This document shows, piece by piece, positions 31,301-38,400 of a stretch of DNA of 64,000 nucleotides (position 1 is the first letter of the stretch; the number at the start of each line of letters is the position of its first letter). This stretch comes from Leishmania martiniquensis (Eukaryota; Euglenozoa; Kinetoplastea; Trypanosomatida; Trypanosomatidae). The stretch is from contig NC_090161.1 of the NCBI RefSeq assembly GCF_017916325.1, positions 334,501 to 398,500 on the forward strand, read 5' to 3'. The notes under the pieces were generated by a model. The model was not told where the DNA came from, made no database searches, and worked only from the letters and a program-made list of their open reading frames with translations. A program made the translations under genes and the position numbers.

Positions 31301-31627
31301 TCTCCTCCCGCATTGCTGCCTTCGTTTGCGACAGGACCACGGGCGAGCTGGAGCTTGTCGGAGCGCCATGACGTCGATAACGATGAGAGAGAGGTGGAGG
31401 TGACGCAGAGCTTTCGACTGCCAGTGATGAGTCTCCTGACAGGCGATCGCCGGCAGGCTACTAGTGAGAACAGCGGTCTTGAAGAGCGCTTCAGCTGTCA
31501 GACGGCGGTGGCGGAGCTGTCGAGACGCGGCGCAGCGACTGCTGATGTGCAGTGTGAGGAGCCGACCGCGGCACCCTCGACAACGCCGACGACAAGGACG
31601 ACTACTTTGCCGTCTTGTACGATGTGA
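19325..31627 (+). CDS. TEP1: TEP1 homologue: telomerase/vault-associated TROVE-DUF4062-NACHT-WD40 protein
   Basis: A 4100-residue protein with the TEP1 domain order. In animals TEP1 is a vault-particle and telomerase-associated RNA-binding protein. The TROVE module spans about residues 79-530, including VLPSDWLAVANFAY, FTFKQLIRMLHI and LPVPETWET. A vWA-like part lies at about 609-825, with C-V-T-S-A at 631-635 where a metal-binding D-x-S-x-S might be expected. DUF4062 begins near 1298 (CRFFISSTFLDMNNER, DLRWGI). The NACHT NTPase has a P-loop GCDGDGKS at 1801-1808 and a Walker B strand LVVILDGLD at 1912-1920. WD40 repeats run from about 2420 to 3745, separated by Ala/Ser/Gly-rich insertions. 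An acidic/Ser insertion sits near 695-745. Animal TEP1 is about 2600 residues, so the extra length is mostly low-complexity inserts. The C-terminus probably continues in another frame (31555-31806). Confidence 0.93.
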   Translation: MEYFYRTNSAELTPLKTELMDVVSSCLLKEPPFEAALPGRPTAATASAAHSTAADEAVMKAVPTSPLSPANDGAATVAQIRELAHLISRHDGEFVLKLALYARHELHLRRSPSFLVALCAREPKCIPFLLPYMEKIIVLPSDWLAVANFAYFHDCDAAHDYAGTLADPVKAERRDATGSAAQSDRRHSPNTTAAVRRQGRSPGRSPNSTGRRSPAPPASDARGSRSVSLPGASPSCSGAATRVKGDRSLTHSYLPAALRTALVAIFARFSVFSMAKYDNEAAEHRASRRQVRRDRAAAAVAPNTSGPDKPSAEDALSVAPPRQPRPQTFTFKQLIRMLHITEPAYVVCCLLGKHYPSSEDEFQRMRLHLTDPTWRKPTPLKVRIASSVKGGHSTKDTSGCAVFSGGDSASEAEDEGRKENAERPFCVFDVRRAGQRMRLPVPETWETLVSKEGNTGRVWDALICANAVPYMALLRNLRNILTRLCSAASHKRVLEKLVDEQQVAASQQLPYRFYSAYLAVQQIEASLEFLDMLRAMPRKARSMKEKAVSSGGCRARGSSGRRRAVVAPRLAAGAIREAVEKAAKSFERPMVPRAYLRRYVMQYSAALDSAISTSARLNAIPVKGTSIVVVCVTSALFELMSAVGAAAATPVSIQRKVDVAALLVAMLMRSCEQCIVLLYCYDEYVVFRESDSGEEKSVMYESDDEDVDSHSSCSTESSRSRRNGPHDEGADEDDLKAASGTLRRASASASQRAAPGMMSLAGALAARCASLLARKREEVGSDVVATSFAMFANTSGAQFPYAFLDEVIERNMRVESLLVFDEGVHRTYAYMNRNAPAFGDLPTYLSRLRRTCSPDLLYVGVNLKASNPLPAESAAQVPGTMDAPVTASVAGAPLHQKRRQALMPAQRDGATAALQNEEVKRRFAHHNDVLLTGFSDSILRLVAVRTGGGPLTVIERAAENYHVSRLSARVSRAAWAERAKALKVLAALREDQQWHIGSRGLPETPHAAGVVTFSGCIDFTPFRTTTATQMQSASSTSTGRALVPEEATSPASALPYFDANGKAVSIAGWDWNRSLCSSDQRLQWLASSFAGLSSTSSASAASSVNDAEAPSKGPAVLPSIRLLLAKPSLSEADAAVTTASASGAKGNHSAAVYPARDLDAAEVREIEPAWLAAEGKNVSPVFHPQPFISIVKLLSMSSTQGSNVETSAAASAAADRRPRKKVSYARLHARAAKLRHTGPTGFAATTASSSSSAAAATATIEHAAAGAASVDPHRLRDQTSLQPTWQVARVTRRLITAYRVCRFFISSTFLDMNNERNAITLDIFPRLRRWAAEAGLKVTLLEVDLRWGIPALATRRNLSTSVCLNEVSRCSPFFVGVIGARYGSSPPTPLQLVVDEDVDAEDYAWMQELSDPHVSVTELEMRHAIYNAKRRLGGDEAPLSTLFFARDSAHLLSTFDPGDSARRAVYEADSATADEAIARLKQRITESGCKLLSYKAEYISPAKVLLPGTSRRGSGGAPLLAGVTTHSAAVSSGARAMMEDDLGRWAVRSRHGFNNGGVQAAASTNGSLGDSSVCASEAESLWSFVKARIAESEEPKRLTSTDVAIDMTDFSKKVFGALQEVICRICGVLPELRDSAVEEQEQQQRPADAHVRDGPCLEKNADLRGRVRGTRPASTVTSEILGAEAPDVYEMLMVAQSEFARKLSDLYAAPRGLLEQLSSFALNGTLGFADDSDASRKTGAEGRGSSTPHGATQQCFATLKSSFDAAHGGRPRGGSSTPPPPFATCAAPQGGSTNSILLLEGCDGDGKSSALAALTVRVLTPMLKLAASEASPRFLFYSTQAEDDSVRGLLFFLAKSLPVFFQLHGEVSVNDTDSVEELLLVVDQVYGAIHRRFETCGGAAGGASPGAGDAALVVILDGLDKSSEAAELVSLLGTILHPLATQHIRFVVSACPRSSLARALRKRTPPARVLSVPTLSEGERAELVRLHLAHYGKLLEESFTADELSNLLHKSGAGRPSHLITAITYLRLFSTFDTLREDIRSLPASRAALYVQLFQRLQSRFDRDTCCVVLSILLLRQPVGGVLEFNLYRLVSDVAVASRLVTLLRGICLDSQHGRLFIKSSTFVDAIAHTCFRFASDYQCAQERLLLAELCYQPIDVSLDEQEVKAGLRQVTESIQRSAVDPLTRRIFVPERYAPRELLGVLQGSLQACRLDVMAALACYLPFLECLLVNRRMLSQLVGLLSSVVSAAASVSSLAPSASNSTEVTHAEDDADAEDIGGVRPLASYRALALQWRHHRSEVRRLSGVLDILQKNFDVLLRQPGLLRQCVWNTVGPAVCISAYDAASTARLQQALQHRGTNGSTVPCEVRALSPGGGPRTEDGAKHTPASQLPNMPALSALSTMWVHWLNARQHGGEGCVMRTTASPQSIRCMAMSPDGTEVALGGDDGVVRRVSADVEEHQQPQMVTCEAESIDSAGCVGRRRVASTLRHESAVTSVVYVGPHAAGGPTAGTIGIGASATLSLPTDAAQLLVSGCAGGLLYVWSLADNSLLQRGIGHLRAISGLVCHPLEPTVLCSCGHDSFVMLWGVGSAETPSRLCSEIHASLALRMPKYPGGSAERLRQAKRVNLNGQPRVVRDGAGAAAARQGKHDSSAGARSQQTLDEQSLVPFHTERQHRTPVEAVAFHRSGDIFASGSWDGSLVLHNTRDLRTPSPVITPEMKVPFEPPKRIRAAGRRARRGKLVWRTRHGPEHRQVTFQSTTFALGSSVRAIVFSNSLAVTCVVGCHNGTVVVVDHASAAVVARWASLHSAPVTRLTASMDGRCIASADEHGVVRLTHTGITGSVFATFNGHSGAVTGLCFRPPRAAQGEGTAAGPDALHAPPAVLLTTGEDRSLQAWRVDSSSSGGFATQASKSRRRLSASHSTAITAMASSRDGQLLVTGAADGTAIVFRVPEEGDDDTVVRGDAGGAATDRDRAGVTALDLLREPGRSAMTTSSTAAGDAPALRPLKPAFMLWHDDCRIICIRLAMRDTRIVVGVAFGLVYVWSSSPGLNQVEGRLLLRVRVPEHGLYPVVSLGVVERSTAAAATDARGQGEAGEGGVAQQTSATETTLLLAKPLPLAYKHTPSSVSTAAASPWPPTEEEESSALVTAICANGDVAVFKLLSDTASLIMAADQARRRQRQQLHRRRSNYSGTSFPDNVFSHGDSLSCASSAETLERPAADASVTTAALSGTSLGGVDGLEARGESGEVAHHAHITAIAANSTPRMQESGSITAQEGGPHPMPPTTGGAVRGQAGTPVAASASSSPQGVIPIEAPRRRRQALDRRAQKLQRLLSRCRTTEVELCKSYQLHLHRHRLIWASAADAEEITSVVWLSSQHPQPFQWGDVADAAKGKYGRLALVVAQRQLFLLLSSGSESALSKCLPVRVPSHVPDSAPLLASATGAMPEEGVAAGAPEWGTIGNAASTEDGAVPLVAAEAAAAEEFEVDPGYLLREDEHFTSASSAVAAAAVAPPSATAEGMCSFAVAVATNQGEVLLLCVQVPHPHGGHDDALGVPTPLLPGTAARPSSTASQHLNSYILPRSSITLCRRLGVTGSNAGQAAGAEGDGAEVSTSGAALHRTTAAPRAACVELCPLPPALGALLDASATRQRVALIAGCTDGSTRVWLAAVPAPVSRSRRRSPAGAEATEASERRGIGGTSDMPIGCFFCTGSVSAVSAFVNCSLQQASDSEQVVAVPSSRWIVGDKLGNVYQLKLERDAPCGVTALLEKSCSTLGAAGGGARSGNAETRLGRLAAVGIDAKPCTQSLKRSLAIMGSTTPPSSAEAMMASCAGGPTDGGGLAGGDTAADEVISTLTWPGWSSHLPADWLAPVDVSAALPALLRRDVPATRARAGAAPEWQSGGGHPRTAILPPSAGIADRTLGVCGEIPQRLAAAPPHAGLASLPSTQWSCLPALPQVQRVGVAVSFRLPDGTAEGANGRAADGSAHPPCLGGIRLASPPALLPSFATGPRASWSLSERHDVDNDEREVEVTQSFRLPVMSLLTGDRRQATSENSGLEERFSCQTAVAELSRRGAATADVQCEEPTAAPSTTPTTRTTTLPSCTM

Positions 31628-31806
31628 ATCCGCCGACGTCGCAGTCTCCGTGCGCCAGTGGCGCAGAGGCAAGGCGTGCCTGGCTGCTTCACCAGCAGGA
31701 GGTACTGAAGGAGGCGATGCGCGTACAGCGGTACAACAGGCTGGCGCGGCGGGCGCTGGAGGCGTACCAACGACGCATGGCCATGGTGCTAGTGGGGGAG
31801 CTCTGA
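31555..31806 (+). other. Coding-like extension of TEP1 in the -1 frame
   Basis: From 31555 to a TGA at 31804-31806 one frame is open for 83 codons and reads like real protein. It has an acidic start (DNADDKDDYFAVLYDV), then an amphipathic basic helix with regular Leu/Ala/Arg spacing, and GC-rich third positions. It has no ATG near its start. The TEP1 frame over the same bases degenerates into a Thr/Pro-rich tail and stops at 31627. The simplest reading is that TEP1 originally ended at 31806 and that one base is missing, or two added, in this assembly or strain between 31555 and 31627. Programmed frameshifting is possible, but I saw no classic slippery heptamer. Confidence 0.6.
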
Positions 31807-32502
31807 GCTGATAAGCATACGGCATGCAACGCAGAGGAAGCAACTGCGGAAGGTGGCAACACCACGCCACGGAACAGAGCAAGTCTGTGCGTGAGCCGTC
31901 ACGCGCATGCACAGACACGTACACTAGGCTCCTAAAGAGCCGAGGCTGTACGGGGTGCCGGGGTGAAAGGGGTGAGGAAGATGCGCAAGAGCGGGGCAGG
32001 CTGCTGTGAACAGTTGTGCGCCTGCAGAAGGCCTGCATAATATGGTCGCGACGCTCTTCTCTAAATTCTCTGGCAGTGAGCTTAAAGGTGACATGGGCCG
32101 TATGCTCAGCCTTCTCGCGGCCTTCTTCCCTCTTGCTGTGCATATTTTTTGTGCACCCCGAAACGCGGAGAACTGCCCGCGGCCATGCAAGGGTGGCTTC
32201 CTCGCTCCAAGTGTCAGCGTGCTAAAGGAGCAGGAAGGCCCGTAGCACGCACTCGAGCGCACGACGACCTCACGTCACCCCCCTTGTCTCCCCCTCCACA
32301 CACACGCACACACGCCCTCCTCTCCCTTTCCCATCGCCCTCCTCCCTTCCCCCCTTCCCTCTCTCCCTTTCCCATCGCTTTTTGGGGTAGCGTCTTGTGT
32401 ACTGTATATCACATCCACGCGCACACCACACATCTGGCCGACGCGAGGTACCCAACAGGATCGGAAAGAGGCAAAGAGAGAGAAGCCCCCGGAGGCTGAG
32501 CC
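31807..32502 (+). other. Intergenic region
   Basis: About 0.7 kb counted from the probable TEP1 end. A 67-codon ATG frame at 32042-32245 has no support. A long C/T and CA-rich tract occupies 32276-32380. Confidence 0.6.
32325..32390 (+). promoter_or_regulatory. Predicted polypyrimidine tract and spliced-leader acceptor
   Basis: About 50 bases of C/T (32325-32384) lead into GGGGTAG with AG at 32389-32390. The leader to ATG 32503 would be 112 nt with no upstream ATG seen. Confidence 0.6.
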
Positions 32503-33921
32503 ATGGCGGTTCCGGAAGGCCGTAGCATCTACGAGGTCCGCGGCACCGTCCTTTACTGCACCATACCTGTCAACATCGATGACGCCGACGACGAGAGCCC
32601 GCAGCGAAAGCAGCAGCGACATCAAAAACAGTGGTGTGATGCTGAAATCCCACTCGACTACGACGCCGCGCTCGCATTGCGCGAGATCGATGAGGCCGCC
32701 ATGGCGGCACGCTACATGGCCACGAAAACAAGGAGTGCCGCCTCCGCCACTGCTGGCTGCGCCGCGTCTCATGATAGTATCCACGTGGCCGACAGGGTGT
32801 CTTCCGCAACAGCAGGGCAGGGGTCGGTGGCAGCGCCGGCTACATTGCCTCTACCGTCTCAGCGGTCCGGCATGGTGCCGTCAGCGACGGCACGCTACGG
32901 CCCTTTAAGTAGCAGTGGTAGACCGCCTGCCGCTGCGAAGTCGGCCCCGCATGCCCGCCAGGCCGGCAGCGTCAGCAGCAATTCCTGCCTGACGGCCTTC
33001 AAAGGTGGTGTGGAAGTCGGTGGCAGCCAGCGGGAAGTGGGTGAGCCCGTAGACATCGCAGCGCAGAATGCCCGTATGGTCAAGGCACGCATGCGCGCTG
33101 CTGCAGCGGCGAAGACTGGTAGCGGTGCCGGTTCGGCATTCACTCCATCACGGCCGGCCCTCGGTGGCTGCATCAGTGACGCATTGACAGTGGCGCAAGT
33201 AATGGAGACTCTGTTCCCTATAGAGGCTGTGCGCTGTGGCAGCAGTAGAGATGATTCTTCGAAGGACGGCGAAGCAGAGACCACTGATGGCGCGCCGACA
33301 TCTCCAGTCTCCGCGCTCCTGCCCGACAACCTTGGGGCTGCGACAGACGCTGCTGCCACAGCTGTCGCCGGTACACCGATGATGTGGCGCCGAGCCGATG
33401 TTGCTCATCTGTCGCGCCTAGACGTGGTTCTCCTCTATAAGCACCTTCAACGCCGCTGCGTGAGCGAGTCAGCGCGCCCTCGCGGGGTGGTGTGCCCGAA
33501 TCGAGAGCGTATCTACAATGACGGCTTTCGGGAGCTTATCCGACAAGTCACCCTTCTGTGCCCAGAGCGTGGCCTCCTGCTCGATGAATTAGCCCGGAGC
33601 ATGCGCCAATCGATCGAGACGTATGATGTGCTGCTTGACAGCGCAAGCCAGTACGCGGTGCGCAAGAGCACCGAGCGCGATCTGCATCAACACCTGTTCG
33701 CGGAGAAGGCCGCTCTCGAGATGGAGGTGCGCCGTCGCGAGCACCGAGTCAGCGAGTGGCGCGCTAAGTACGCGGGTCTTCAAAAGCGCTTTCAGGAGCA
33801 GCAGGCAGCGGACAGCAAGTTGCACGCAGAAGAGATCGCCTACGCGAAGCGGGCCAACCAGCAGCTGGTGAGTGAAATCAAACGCCTCGCCTTGGAGGCG
33901 GAGAAGGCTAAGGCCGCGTGA
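32503..33921 (+). CDS. Axonemal inner-arm dynein light chain, p28/DNALI1 family
   Basis: A 472-residue protein whose C-terminal part (about 294-472) matches the axonemal dynein light chain family (p28 in Chlamydomonas, DNALI1 in human). These proteins bind single-headed inner-arm dynein heavy chains and are needed for flagellar beating. Diagnostic segments are CPNRERIYNDGFRELIRQVT, CPERGLLLDELARSM (from C353), a YDVLLDSASQYAVRKS block and the final coiled coil, ending AEEIAYAKRANQQL. The N-terminal 290 residues are Ala/Ser/Gly-rich and appear disordered. Usual family members are about 250-280 residues, so this one has an atypical long extension and may be a paralogue. The ATG is the first after the predicted acceptor. 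Confidence 0.9.
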   Translation: MAVPEGRSIYEVRGTVLYCTIPVNIDDADDESPQRKQQRHQKQWCDAEIPLDYDAALALREIDEAAMAARYMATKTRSAASATAGCAASHDSIHVADRVSSATAGQGSVAAPATLPLPSQRSGMVPSATARYGPLSSSGRPPAAAKSAPHARQAGSVSSNSCLTAFKGGVEVGGSQREVGEPVDIAAQNARMVKARMRAAAAAKTGSGAGSAFTPSRPALGGCISDALTVAQVMETLFPIEAVRCGSSRDDSSKDGEAETTDGAPTSPVSALLPDNLGAATDAAATAVAGTPMMWRRADVAHLSRLDVVLLYKHLQRRCVSESARPRGVVCPNRERIYNDGFRELIRQVTLLCPERGLLLDELARSMRQSIETYDVLLDSASQYAVRKSTERDLHQHLFAEKAALEMEVRRREHRVSEWRAKYAGLQKRFQEQQAADSKLHAEEIAYAKRANQQLVSEIKRLALEAEKAKAA

Positions 33922-35459
33922 TAAGGTGTGTCTTTGTGTGCCCCCGCATGCGTGTGCGCATGTGGAGTGGATGCCGGCCACTGCGCATCCGGGGCAAGGC
34001 GGCTTGTGCTTTTTCGGAGCACCCCCCCCCCTCCTCATCGCCCGCCGAGATGGGCCTTTGGCCTTCGTCTCCCCTCCTTCCCCAACAGATCTGTTCACCC
34101 ACGCACACACATACGCGCCCGGTATGCTTTTTTTTCTTTCCTGCCAAGTCGCTGGCGGTGTGCAGCGCGTACCGCTGATATGAATGTATACGACAGTGCT
34201 CTTTTCTCAATTCCTCTGTGCTTCGTATTTTCTTTCAATGCTGCGCTTTGCTGTGGGTCGATGAAGTTGATTAGCTGCGCTCGCTTCATGTGCTGCTATG
34301 CATGCACATAAGTGTCTGTGTGTGCCTTTGGACCCCAGACGTCTCGGCCACACCTTTGCCTCTCTGTCTCCCTCCCCTTCCGCCCTCTCACCCGCCCCCC
34401 CCCCTCCCTTCTTGTAGCTCCGCGTACGAAGCGAGGGAGAGATGACCAGCGGCGGAAGAGGCGGCGAGGGGGGAGGCGGCGCGGATGTCTGGGGGTCTGA
34501 TGTAAATTAAGTGCCCGACAACTACAAAGAAAGACCTATGGCGGCAGTGCGGATGCAGACCACGAACAAAAGTGGCCGCCCCGCCCCGCCTTCCCTTCCC
34601 CCTCCCCCGCGGCGCTATGCTCATGCGGTTCATATGCCCGTCTCCACGCTGGACCGCCACAGAGGAGATTGTGGCCAAAGGCGGAAGCGCTGGCGAAGGA
34701 ACTGCACGAACGCACGCACATCCGATACGAAGCGCAGCTCTGCCAACGCTCCTCTCCCCTTTCCTCTCTCGTTCTCTATCGGCTTATCGCTTTCGTGGCG
34801 GTGTCTGAGGCCTACACCTTACACACCCACTCACACACACGAGCGCATATACACCGACACTCGCTTAGCAATACGCTCGCAGCGGGAAGCGTTTTTCTGC
34901 TCTCCGCAGAGCGCCGCCCTTTGATGTAATTTAGCGTCATCTTTCTGTCGCATGCGCGTGCACGTCCCTTTCCCTCCGTCCCTCCCCTCCCCTCTCTCCG
35001 TGTTTCTCTCTCTCAGTCTGTGTGTGGACTGCGCGTGAGCTTATCTTCTTCCCTTTACTGCTTATGTGCTTCCCTCCCTCCCCCCTCTCTGTACAATTCC
35101 TCTCACCACCACCACCACCCTCTCTCACACACACACGTCCTCGCGCTCACCATACACACGCACATACGCCTATACGAACGAAGGGCATCTTATACCTCCT
35201 CCCCCTCCTCGTCCTCGCCAGCGTAAACATTTGCATCGGTGCGCCTGTCTGTTGCAATACGCGCAGCAAACCATCGCCGTTGACTGCCTTTCGCCCGCGT
35301 CCCGGCAGGCGTTCATGCGACGGAGCACGGCGCTTCTACTTGCACGTACACGCGCGCGCACCGGCATTGGCGAGGACTCTCTCCATCTCCTCCTGCTCTC
35401 TTGACCCTCTCCGCTGCCCCCCTTAGCCGTGTACAAGAATCCGGTCGCGGCGGCTGCGC
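33922..35459 (+). other. Intergenic region
   Basis: A 1.5-kb spacer with repeated C/T tracts (34365-34415, 34960-35015, 35060-35135, 35193-35218), CA runs and T-rich patches. No gene is supported. The segment nearest the next gene carries a good acceptor. Confidence 0.65.
35380..35426 (+). promoter_or_regulatory. Predicted polypyrimidine tract and spliced-leader acceptor
   Basis: The CT-rich block at 35380-35423 ends in CCCCCCTTAG, with AG at 35425-35426. The leader would be 33 nt to ATG 35460. An alternative acceptor lies at 35220-35221. Confidence 0.6.
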
Positions 35460-38400
35460 ATGGAGTCGCACACGGTGCGAGCGAATCGGAGCGACGCTGG
35501 CTGGCGTGGCGTGTGCGACCATGCGCAGCCGCCGCGACCAGCGCACACGGGGTCTGGCGTGGCAAGGGATGCTGCGGACACCAACGCCAATCAGTCGCCT
35601 CTTGCGACGGAATCGACAACCTTCGCAAGAGAGCGTTCGCTGCTCTCCACAACCACCACGAGCGCGCGCAACGGCAGGGCTGCCGCGCACTACCCGCAGT
35701 CGACCAAGCGCGGCGACGACCTTGGCGGCGCGCTTACACGGCAGGCGCAGTGGGCCACCGCTGTTGTGGCCGCCGGAACGACAGCGACGCGGCCTCTCTC
35801 CCTCTCTGCGGCCAGCGTCCGCCACCCGGCTGTGAGTATCTCTTCGCAAGCGCGGCAGAGCTGCTCATCCTTCTTTGCCACCCTCTCGAGCGCCGCGGCT
35901 AGCTGCCCTAGCTCCATGGAAGGCTTTTCCGCCCCGCACCCGGTACTGAGGTCGCACATGGTCTCACCTCAGCTACAGCCGCTGCACTGCTTCGGCATCC
36001 GGCCCAACGGCGACGACAGCCCTGCGCGCAGCTGCTTCTTCGATGTTCGACGGTCGTCCGCGGAACTGCGGCAGAAGTATTCGCAGCTGATGCCATCCAA
36101 AAGCGCGGCGGCGCCATCGCCAGGTAGTGTGGCGTCAGTGCCAAGCAGGAAGGGAATAGTGATGAGTCCCACGAAGTCTCCGCCTGTGGCGGCCACACCG
36201 CTGATGCGCGGCGGCAGCGACAAGGCTCTCTACGCCCGTCCGCGACCAGCGAGCTTCACGTATGCCTCCCTGTCGAACTCCGGGCTGGCAGAGCCGCGTC
36301 AGGAATCGGCTCAAGTCGAGGCAGTCGCCAACGACGCTTCTCCGCGATCACGGCAGACAGACATGGCGGACAGCAGCACGGTCAGAGACCTCGAGCCGCT
36401 CTCGCAGAGTAGCCGACGCTGCTCTTCATGGGTGCCGCCGGTGAAGTACCCTTCCACGATGCATGGACCAGAGCAGGCTGGTGTGGGCGACGCGCGTGTG
36501 GAGGCCGCGCAGCGCATTCGTAGCTTCTCGGCGTCACTGGTGTCGCACCGGCAACCGCAACAGGCCTTAGGCGGCCCGCCGCCCCAGGCAGGACAGACGC
36601 ACCCGCAAGGTACCTGCGCGGATGCAGCCAATGTCGCCACACCAGGCTGCGACTTTGATGTGTTGGGCGTCGGTGACGGAGGTGGCAGCAGTGGCCTCTT
36701 CTGTGGAGAAGGTCAGACCTCTGACGAGGGTGAGGTGGGGATTCCCTTCACGCCCCAAGCCGCTGCCGGGGCTGCGGGTATCGAGATCGGCCCTGCGGCG
36801 GGGGAGTGGAACCTGCCGCGCATTCAGCAGCGCATCCTTGCTGCGCGGCTGCAAGCGCAGGAGCGCCAGCACTTCACCAGCGCCGTCGAGATACTGGTCT
36901 CGGTGCAAATGAGCCTCGATGCGGACTACCGAGAAGCCTCGCAAGGCGGCGGGGAACTGATCTCGGGCTTCTCGCTCACTCCCGCGCAGAGGGCGCACTA
37001 TGCAGATCTTGTGGGGCGCGAGCTGCAGTACGTGGCCGCTCTGTGGATGAAGAAACTGCACTCAGCAGAGTCGCCAATGCTTGTCCCCACGACTGAAGTG
37101 GTGCATGCGCCGCAGGGAGCGGCAGAGAGCATTGCCGTCTCCTGCGCCATGCCTCCCGACACGACGACAAGGACGGGAGCAGAGGGGGAGGATGGCAACA
37201 GAGTGCGCGTTAGCAACAGTGGGAGCAGCAGAAGCAGCAGCAGCAGCAAGCCCTGCGTGACGATGTGCCGCAAGTCTTCAGAATACAGTTTCTTATACTC
37301 GGCACACACGGTCAACAGCGCCGCTGCCAGCACACCGCAGCCCGACTCGCCAATGCCTGCACACGCGACTGTGGCGGTGAATTTCGCATCGACAGTTCAT
37401 CACTCGCCCACGAATGCGCCGGCCAAGATGACGCAGGCTGCATGCGAAGAAGCACGGATGGCTCAGGTATGCTCGCCTCATTCGCCGCAGTCGCGTGCCA
37501 ACGCCACAAACGACTTCATCCCTGACGGCTCGGAGGCGAGCCATCTCAGTAGCGTTCTAAGCACTGCCGAGAAGAGAAACATGTGGGGATCGTATGCGCA
37601 TACCTCTGCATCCGGTGATCGCAGCATGTCCGCTCCCGGCGTCCACGGGAACGACCATTGGGCTCGCGAGGTCTCCGCTCTCGTGGATCTCCATGGCACC
37701 TCAGAGCCCGGAGAGTACTGCGAACAGCTTGCACCGTGCCATCCCAGGCACGGTAGAGAACCCATTCGCCGCATGCAGTACTCGATGGAGGCCCTCAGCA
37801 CCGACTCCTCCATCACTACAGAGCTCTCCTCGGTGTATGATGACAAGGTGCTCGGGCCTCAGGGGCAAACACCTTTTGATAACACCGTAATGGCGCGTAG
37901 GCAGCATCGCTCCACGCATGTGAAGAAGCGGTCTGCCGACGCGCTCCTGGCTGCGATACATGCGAGATCCTCCGCGGATACCAGCTCTCTCTGTCACATA
38001 ACGGAGACCAGCAATGGATTCAGCACGCGCAACCGCAGCTCGCCCGTCTCGGGCACGTCCCCAGCGCTTGGCAGTGTGCGGCGGGATAGCATTCGAAGGG
38101 ACAGCCCGCACGTCCAGCAGCTTTCACCCCCACAGGTGCTGATGCCGTCGGCCCAGCAGCACATTGGGCCTGACGCTGTAATGGCTGCCGTAGAAGCAGG
38201 AGGGGAGAGCGAACCCGCCACAACGTTTGACAAAGCGGCAGATGCCATCTCGTCGGCGTCCCTTCACGTGCGGTCGTCACGCGCGATATCGCTGGCCGTG
38301 TCGCCCGCAGCGCCCTGCCGCTCCTTCCAGCAGACGCCCGAGAGGCGCTGCCTCGCCTCCTCTGCTGAGACCGACGTGGATGTTGCCGCTCCACCGGCCC

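Noticed and set aside
31214..32143. 309-codon minus-strand frame over the TEP1 end
   Set aside because: It lies antisense to a strongly coding region, has shadow-like Arg/Cys/His composition, and all neighbouring genes are on the + strand.
32042..32245. 67-codon ATG frame with a hydrophobic segment between TEP1 and p28
   Set aside because: The spacer is only about 0.7 kb, no acceptor of its own precedes it closely, and codon use is not distinctive.
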